This document shows positions 33,465-38,941 of a DNA stretch of 38,941 bases, in pieces. Source of the DNA: Firmicutes bacterium UBA3930 (lineage in GTDB: Bacteria > Bacillota > Clostridia > Caldicoprobacterales > Caldicoprobacteraceae); contig DGEI01000030.1 in NCBI GenBank assembly GCA_002385885.1, positions 1 to 38,941 of the forward strand, written 5' to 3'. The notes under the pieces were generated by a model. The model worked only from the letters and a program-made list of their open reading frames with translations. It did not search any database and was not told the origin of the DNA. Numbering within the stretch: position 1 is the first letter of the stretch; every line of letters starts with the position of its first letter. A program made the translations under genes and the position numbers.

Positions 33465-34910
33465 ATGGAAAATAGGCAACAGGAATTTGTTACTCATATT
33501 ACCCCACGGGAAGAAGATTTTTCTCAGTGGTATACCGATGTTATTCGAAAAACGGATCTGGTAGACTATGCCCCTGTTAAGGGCTGCATGGTGATAAAGC
33601 CGTATGGATACGGAATATGGGAGAATATACAAAAGGAGCTGGATGACCGGTTTAAGGCAACAGGGCATAAAAATGCTTATTTCCCGCTGTTTATACCTGA
33701 AAGCTTACTGAGGAAAGAAGCAGAGCATGTGGAAGGATTTGCACCTGAAGTTGCCTGGGTAACCCGCGGCGGCAGTGAAGAACTGGCAGAACCTTTGGTT
33801 GTCAGGCCTACTTCGGAGACTATAATATGTGCAATGTATGCCAAGTGGATCCAATCATACAGGGATTTGCCGGTGCTGTACAATCAATGGTGCAATGTAG
33901 TGCGCTGGGAAAAATCTACCAGGCCTTTTTTAAGGACTTCAGAATTTCTTTGGCAGGAGGGACATACAGTCCATGCTACCGAGGAAGAAGCTGAAGAAGA
34001 GACATTGAGGATGCTGGATGTATATAGAGAGTTTGCCGAGAACGTCCTTGCAATTCCTGTGGTTACAGGTCAGAAATCCCCGAAGGAAAAATTCGCCGGT
34101 GCCCTGAGAACCTATACAATGGAAGCTATGATGCAGGATGGTAAGGCGCTTCAGGCCGGAACTTCGCATAATTTAGGCCAACACTTTGCCAAAGTGTTTG
34201 ATATCCAGTTCCTGGACAGGGATGGACAGTTAAAATATGCATGGCAGACTTCCTGGGGCGTATCTACCCGGTTGATAGGAGCCGTTATAATGGTTCACGG
34301 GGATGAGCGGGGGTTGGTGCTGCCTCCTAAAGTTGCACCTGTACAGGTAATTATTGTACCCATTGCTCTTCATAAGGAAGGGGTTCTTGAAAAAGCCCGG
34401 GAGATCCGCAAGCAGCTTGCTGCTGCCGGTATACGGGTTGAGCTGGACGATAGAGATACCCAAAGCCCAGGATGGAAGTTTAACGAATGGGAACTGAAGG
34501 GTGTACCGCTGCGCCTTGAAATAGGACCGAAGGACATTGAGAAAAACCAGGTGGTACTGGTACGACGGGACAACTTTGAGAAAAAATTTGTTTCCATGGA
34601 TAGCTTTGTACAGGCTGTTCAAGATATGCTTGTCGAGGTCCATGATGGTGTGTATCAAAAGGCTTTGAAAATGCGTGACAGTTATACTAATGTTGCACTG
34701 GATTTCGATGAGTTTAAGAAGATTATGAAGGAAAAAGAAGGTTTTATAAAGGCCATGTGGTGCGGTGAAAGAGAATGCGAGGACAATGTAAAAGCTGAAA
34801 CAGGAGCTACCACGCGCTGTATCCCATTTGAGCAGGAACATCTGGCAGACCACTGTGTTTACTGTGGACATCCTGCAAAACACATGGTATACTTTGCCAA
34901 GGCTTACTGA
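33465..34910 (+). CDS. proS: Prolyl-tRNA synthetase, archaeal/eukaryote-like type
   Basis: Charges tRNA-Pro with proline. Class II motifs are present: RPTSETIICAMYAKWI, motif 2 in FLRTSEFLWQEGHTVHAT, and motif 3 with HGDERGLVLPP; the anticodon-binding domain follows (VQVIIVPIALHKE). The C-terminus has the zinc-binding extension with CGERECE, CIPF and CVYCG, ending in tyrosine, characteristic of the compact ~480-residue archaeal-type form, which lacks the bacterial editing insertion. An in-frame ATG at 33438 is possible, but ATG 33465 follows AAAGGAG and gives the usual N-terminus, so 481 residues. It has its own promoter. No T-box leader is visible. Confidence 0.95.
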   Translation: MENRQQEFVTHITPREEDFSQWYTDVIRKTDLVDYAPVKGCMVIKPYGYGIWENIQKELDDRFKATGHKNAYFPLFIPESLLRKEAEHVEGFAPEVAWVTRGGSEELAEPLVVRPTSETIICAMYAKWIQSYRDLPVLYNQWCNVVRWEKSTRPFLRTSEFLWQEGHTVHATEEEAEEETLRMLDVYREFAENVLAIPVVTGQKSPKEKFAGALRTYTMEAMMQDGKALQAGTSHNLGQHFAKVFDIQFLDRDGQLKYAWQTSWGVSTRLIGAVIMVHGDERGLVLPPKVAPVQVIIVPIALHKEGVLEKAREIRKQLAAAGIRVELDDRDTQSPGWKFNEWELKGVPLRLEIGPKDIEKNQVVLVRRDNFEKKFVSMDSFVQAVQDMLVEVHDGVYQKALKMRDSYTNVALDFDEFKKIMKEKEGFIKAMWCGERECEDNVKAETGATTRCIPFEQEHLADHCVYCGHPAKHMVYFAKAY

Positions 34911-34930
34911 TAATTTGTTGAATAATTCTG

Positions 34931-34963
34931 GCCCCGGCCGATTAACTCAAAGCCGGGGCTTGT
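34931..34963 (+). terminator. GC-rich terminator after proS
   Basis: GCCCCGGC (34931-34938) pairs with GCCGGGGC (34952-34959), followed by a short TTGTT tract. It lies 20 bases after the proS stop. The stem is strong but the T run is short. Confidence 0.65.
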
Positions 34964-34984
34964 TATAAACGTTTTTATTTAAAT

Positions 34985-36568
<1,584 letters not shown>

Positions 36569-36628
36569 TTATTGCCCCTCCCTGAGCTGATTAAAAATAT
36601 TGCCAGCTTATAGCTGGTGTCGGGCTGT

Positions 36629-37450
36629 TCAAAAATCAAACTTCCAGTTGAATGATTTGCCGACCATTTTCTTTACTTTATTAACAAATCCTTTTACTTC
36701 AATAGGTGGATAAGAAACCTCAAACCCCATGTTTTTCCCAGGTGCAAGCGTTACGTCTAATGAATTAGTATATACTCCTAGCAGTTTATCGTTTTCATCA
36801 AGCATTGCTATTAATATTCTTATATCATCTGCATTTTCTTGGCTTGTGTTTACCACTCTGCCTGTCACTTTTGGGCCACCAAAATTGGATGGAATAATTT
36901 TGAGATCCTGGACCTCCAATATCTGCGGCTGTTTATCGGTTTTATCATAATCAATATTGGCCTCTATTTTTACAATTTTTGCTGGATCGTCAATGCCTTC
37001 TATTGTAGTTGAATCCCCTGCATATGCAGTTTCACCTGGTAGAATAATTTCCGGTATAGGCAATACCATGGATGCGGTACCCAGAATAGAGTTATCGTCT
37101 CCTACGAAACTGATAGAAATATCACCAATTTGTATGGGTACATCTCCAGTGTTTGTTATCTCAATTGCGCCATGTACCCATATAGTATCTATACTATCTT
37201 TCCATACCTGCATGGCTGTTTGCGTGATTTCCGCCGATACTTTTTCTTCTTTGCCGGCTGTCTCACTAGAGTCATTCTCATTATCGCTAATATCTTGTTG
37301 TTCGTCTGGACCTTGCTGCTCATCCGTAGTTTGCCCATTCGATGTATCTGCGGTTCCTTGTTCTCCACCTGAACATGCAGACATAACCACAACCAGAAAG
37401 ATAGCAATGAGCAAAAACCATAGCCTCTTTGAAACCATTATATTTTTCAT
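36629..37450 (-). CDS. FxLYD-type lipoprotein of the mobile element
   Basis: A 273-residue exported lipoprotein: signal peptide ending in lipobox MSAC (Cys26), then a Gln/Asp/Glu/Ser-rich low-complexity linker (~residues 28-70), and two beta-rich units. The second contains VTGRVVNTSQENADDIRI followed by LDENDKLLGVYT, the pattern of FxLYD domains; the first (HGAIEITNTGDVPIQIGDISI) is similar. The start ATG follows GGGGAGGT. It lies between the integrase and the repressor beside a small membrane protein gene, where temperate elements often keep lysogenic-conversion or exclusion genes. That role is inference. Confidence 0.8.
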   Translation of the reverse strand: MKNIMVSKRLWFLLIAIFLVVVMSACSGGEQGTADTSNGQTTDEQQGPDEQQDISDNENDSSETAGKEEKVSAEITQTAMQVWKDSIDTIWVHGAIEITNTGDVPIQIGDISISFVGDDNSILGTASMVLPIPEIILPGETAYAGDSTTIEGIDDPAKIVKIEANIDYDKTDKQPQILEVQDLKIIPSNFGGPKVTGRVVNTSQENADDIRILIAMLDENDKLLGVYTNSLDVTLAPGKNMGFEVSYPPIEVKGFVNKVKKMVGKSFNWKFDF

Positions 37451-37471
37451 AATTCTAGAAACCTCCCCTTA

Positions 37472-37828
37472 TTAGTTATTCACTGCTTTGCTGTTTTGGG
37501 CAGATTCTTTTCTTACTAAAGCCATAATCCCTGCGATAATTAGTAATATGGCGGGCAGTATGTAAGCCATGGATATACATATAAGTCCGCCTATACCGGC
37601 AACCAAAAACATTATTCCGGCTAACTTAGGCTTGTTTTTAACTATTACGCTGGCCACTATTCCAACTACACTAAATAAAATGGCTACCCAACCTAAGCCG
37701 GATATAGTTTCTGCTCCTTCAGCCTCAAAAACTTCTCCTAGCCCTCCAACAAACAAAGCAAAAAACGCCCCGAATATTCCGAATATACCGCCTAACAACC
37801 CAAGAACAAACTCGCCAGTTCTTTTCAT
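37472..37828 (-). CDS. DUF4064 small membrane protein
   Basis: A 118-residue protein with a Gly-rich first span (VLGLLGGIFGIFGAFFALFVGG) and three further hydrophobic spans, ending in a short charged tail; this fits the DUF4064 family. The start ATG is preceded by AAGGAGGAAA. It ends 22 bases before the lipoprotein gene starts, so both are likely one transcript. A short hairpin (ACAGGC/GCCTGT, 37861-37875) lies upstream. No function is known. Confidence 0.8.
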   Translation of the reverse strand: MKRTGEFVLGLLGGIFGIFGAFFALFVGGLGEVFEAEGAETISGLGWVAILFSVVGIVASVIVKNKPKLAGIMFLVAGIGGLICISMAYILPAILLIIAGIMALVRKESAQNSKAVNN

Positions 37829-37922
37829 AAGATTTCCTCCTTCATTGTGTTTTTATATAAACAGGCAAAGCCTGTCATATGCATACATAATCCAAAAAAG
37901 GATAAATTTTCTGCGATACATT

Positions 37923-38375
37923 TTAAAAAATAGCCTTTGTACAGGCCACTTCATATAAGACAGGTGCTTCAGCTACGTTTAGTGCTGCGGCAACTTGTTT
38001 AGACGTATAAAGTTCGCCATCCGCTGTGGGAAACATTAAACATGCTGCGAATGTATTTGCTTCGATTTCTAGCTTGTTAATTGTAAACAGGGTACTGCTG
38101 CGCATAAAGGGGCAATTTTCTTTTGGGTGCAAAACAGCATGTCCAAGTTCGTGGCTGCATGTAAACTTTTGTTTGATATATTCTATTTCGCTGTTTATGT
38201 AGATTTGTTTGTTGCGGCGTATTAGTATATAAAAGCCCCAGATATTGCCTAAGGGACGCTTGATGATTTCTATGTGTAAATAGTCTGCTAAGTCAAATGG
38301 ATCATATGTACGATATTTACGCATTATCTTATGCGCTATATTTATTATTTGCTTTTGTGAATATATACGCAACAA
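37923..38375 (-). CDS. ImmA/IrrE family metallopeptidase
   Basis: A zinc protease of the ImmA/IrrE (M78) family, which cleaves a partner XRE repressor to induce mobile elements. The motif HELGH (His75-His79) and a downstream Glu in LEIEANTFAACLMFP form the site. The frame starts at TTG 38375, 4 bases after the XRE stop, with only a weak ribosome site (AAAAGG), so translation may be coupled to the repressor; TTG 38372 is an alternative. At 150 residues it is close to family length. The adjacent repressor is its likely substrate, as with ImmA/ImmR of ICEBs1. Confidence 0.87.
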   Translation of the reverse strand: MLRIYSQKQIINIAHKIMRKYRTYDPFDLADYLHIEIIKRPLGNIWGFYILIRRNKQIYINSEIEYIKQKFTCSHELGHAVLHPKENCPFMRSSTLFTINKLEIEANTFAACLMFPTADGELYTSKQVAAALNVAEAPVLYEVACTKAIF

Positions 38376-38379
38376 CCTT

Positions 38380-38850
38380 TTATTTTTTGTTGCGATACTT
38401 CTTTGGTGTGAATTTTTCTTTGTTCCGCATTTTTGCCATTCTCAAGCCAAATTCAATGGCTTCTTTGAGTAACTGTTTGTCCTCCTCCGTCATAGGTTCG
38501 TTGTAAAACATTAAACCATCGACTTGGGATAAATCATCTATAATCCGTTCCAGGTCTTTAGCCATGTCTCTTTCGTCTTTTTTGGTCAATGTCGGGCGCT
38601 GGGGGTGATCGTCAACATGGGGTATTGGAAGATCGGTTTGCTTATCAATATAGCCAGCGATCTCCATTAAATTTTCATAAGGCACTTTTAAAGCAACCGA
38701 GATTTTTCTTAAAATTGCAGGAGAAGGCTCTCTTAATCCACGTTCAATCCTAGATATGTGAGCTGCGCTTACATCAGAATATAAAGCTAACTGATTTATA
38801 GATAACTCTTTTTCTTCCCTTATTTTCCTTATAAATTCCCCAATATTCAA
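38380..38850 (-). CDS. XRE family repressor of the mobile element
   Basis: A 156-residue DNA-binding repressor. The helix-turn-helix spans residues ~10-60 (LSINQLALYSDVSAAHISRIERG). The C-terminal part is helical and acidic/basic, with no LexA-type self-cleavage site, so release probably depends on the ImmA-type protease encoded just downstream. The start is TTG 38850 after GGTGGTGATG; no ATG is in frame nearby. A promoter and a palindrome lie just upstream, which suggests autorepression. It would keep the element silent in the integrated state. Confidence 0.9.
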   Translation of the reverse strand: MNIGEFIRKIREEKELSINQLALYSDVSAAHISRIERGLREPSPAILRKISVALKVPYENLMEIAGYIDKQTDLPIPHVDDHPQRPTLTKKDERDMAKDLERIIDDLSQVDGLMFYNEPMTEEDKQLLKEAIEFGLRMAKMRNKEKFTPKKYRNKK

Positions 38851-38875
38851 ATGACATCACCACCAACTATTAATT

Positions 38876-38904
38876 ATTTTATACTTAATATTGCCTTTAG
38901 ACAA
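38876..38904 (-). promoter_or_regulatory. Promoter of the XRE repressor
   Basis: On the minus strand TTGTCT (38899-38904) and TAAAAT (38876-38881) are 17 bases apart, 26 bases before the TTG start. Confidence 0.6.
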
Positions 38905-38937
38905 TATTCTTAAAAATTTTTTGAAAATTGCAATATT
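38887..38937. promoter_or_regulatory. Operator-like repeats of the XRE repressor
   Basis: AATATTG (38887-38893) and CAATATT (38902-38908) form a perfect 7-bp inverted repeat with an 8-base spacer that overlaps the repressor promoter. A third CAATATT stands at 38931-38937, and its partner may lie past the window edge. This spacing fits XRE dimers controlling divergent promoters. Confidence 0.6.
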
Positions 38938-38941
38938 AAAT

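Noticed and set aside
34230..34883. 217-codon minus-strand frame inside proS
   Set aside because: It lies fully within proS on the other strand and resembles no protein family; proS motifs are continuous across it.
36957..37475. 172-codon plus-strand frame opposite the lipoprotein gene
   Set aside because: Antisense to the lipoprotein, which has a proper signal peptide, lipobox and ribosome site.

Overview
The window is AT-rich with strong Shine-Dalgarno sites, frequent TTG/GTG starts, consensus sigma-A promoters and a Firmicute gene repertoire (YycJ-type hydrolase, lipoprotein HtrA, PspC, HPr-like protein, compact ProRS with a C-terminal zinc module, flavin-lipoprotein electron-transfer genes). 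It most likely comes from a chromosomal contig of an anaerobic member of the Clostridia; the genus cannot be told from sequence reading alone. Bases 1-19 are exactly the Tn5/Nextera mosaic end, so the left edge is a library artefact and the first gene (feoB) is truncated by it.

Layout. (1) 20-9500: 3' end of feoB, an M18 aminopeptidase, an HPr-like regulatory protein without the phosphorylatable His, a MATE exporter, a GAF-histidine kinase followed closely by a membrane-anchored M1 peptidase, an FmdB zinc ribbon and murA. (2) 9576-14537: two-subunit class I fumarase (minus strand), a 500-base non-coding interval with direct and inverted repeats, then yycJ - lipoprotein htrA - CPBP protease. 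(3) 14656-19353: a four-gene envelope ABC operon of the GldA/GldF/GldG/DUF4340 type, closed by a terminator. (4) 19578-25376: ThuA-like and Gfo/Idh/MocA sugar-type genes convergent with an MFS transporter, an ANT(6)-like nucleotidyltransferase, a small unknown protein with PspC, and a metal-sensing ArsR repressor that leads into (5) a CPx-type P-type ATPase (25401-27365).

(6) 27530-33250 is the most interesting chromosomal block: an NDH-2 fused to a DoxX-like membrane domain, divergent from an FMN-binding lipoprotein, a lipoprotein ApbE flavin transferase, a membrane-anchored NusG-II protein, a Gx/EetB-type membrane protein and a long-chain polyprenyl diphosphate synthase. Together these match the core parts list of the flavin-based extracellular electron transfer system described in Listeria. 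NADH would reduce a quinone at the membrane, the EetA/EetB-like pair would pass electrons outward, and the ApbE-flavinylated lipoprotein would deliver them to an external acceptor. proS follows from its own promoter.

(7) 35036-38941: a tRNA-Ala(GGC) gene whose 3' end is the junction with an integrated mobile element. A large serine recombinase reads antisense into the tRNA, so its last ~42 residues come from host tRNA sequence and its flank. The element carries a lipoprotein plus a small membrane protein in the lysogenic-conversion position, then ImmA/IrrE and an XRE repressor with an operator-like palindrome over its own promoter. The far end of the element lies outside the window.
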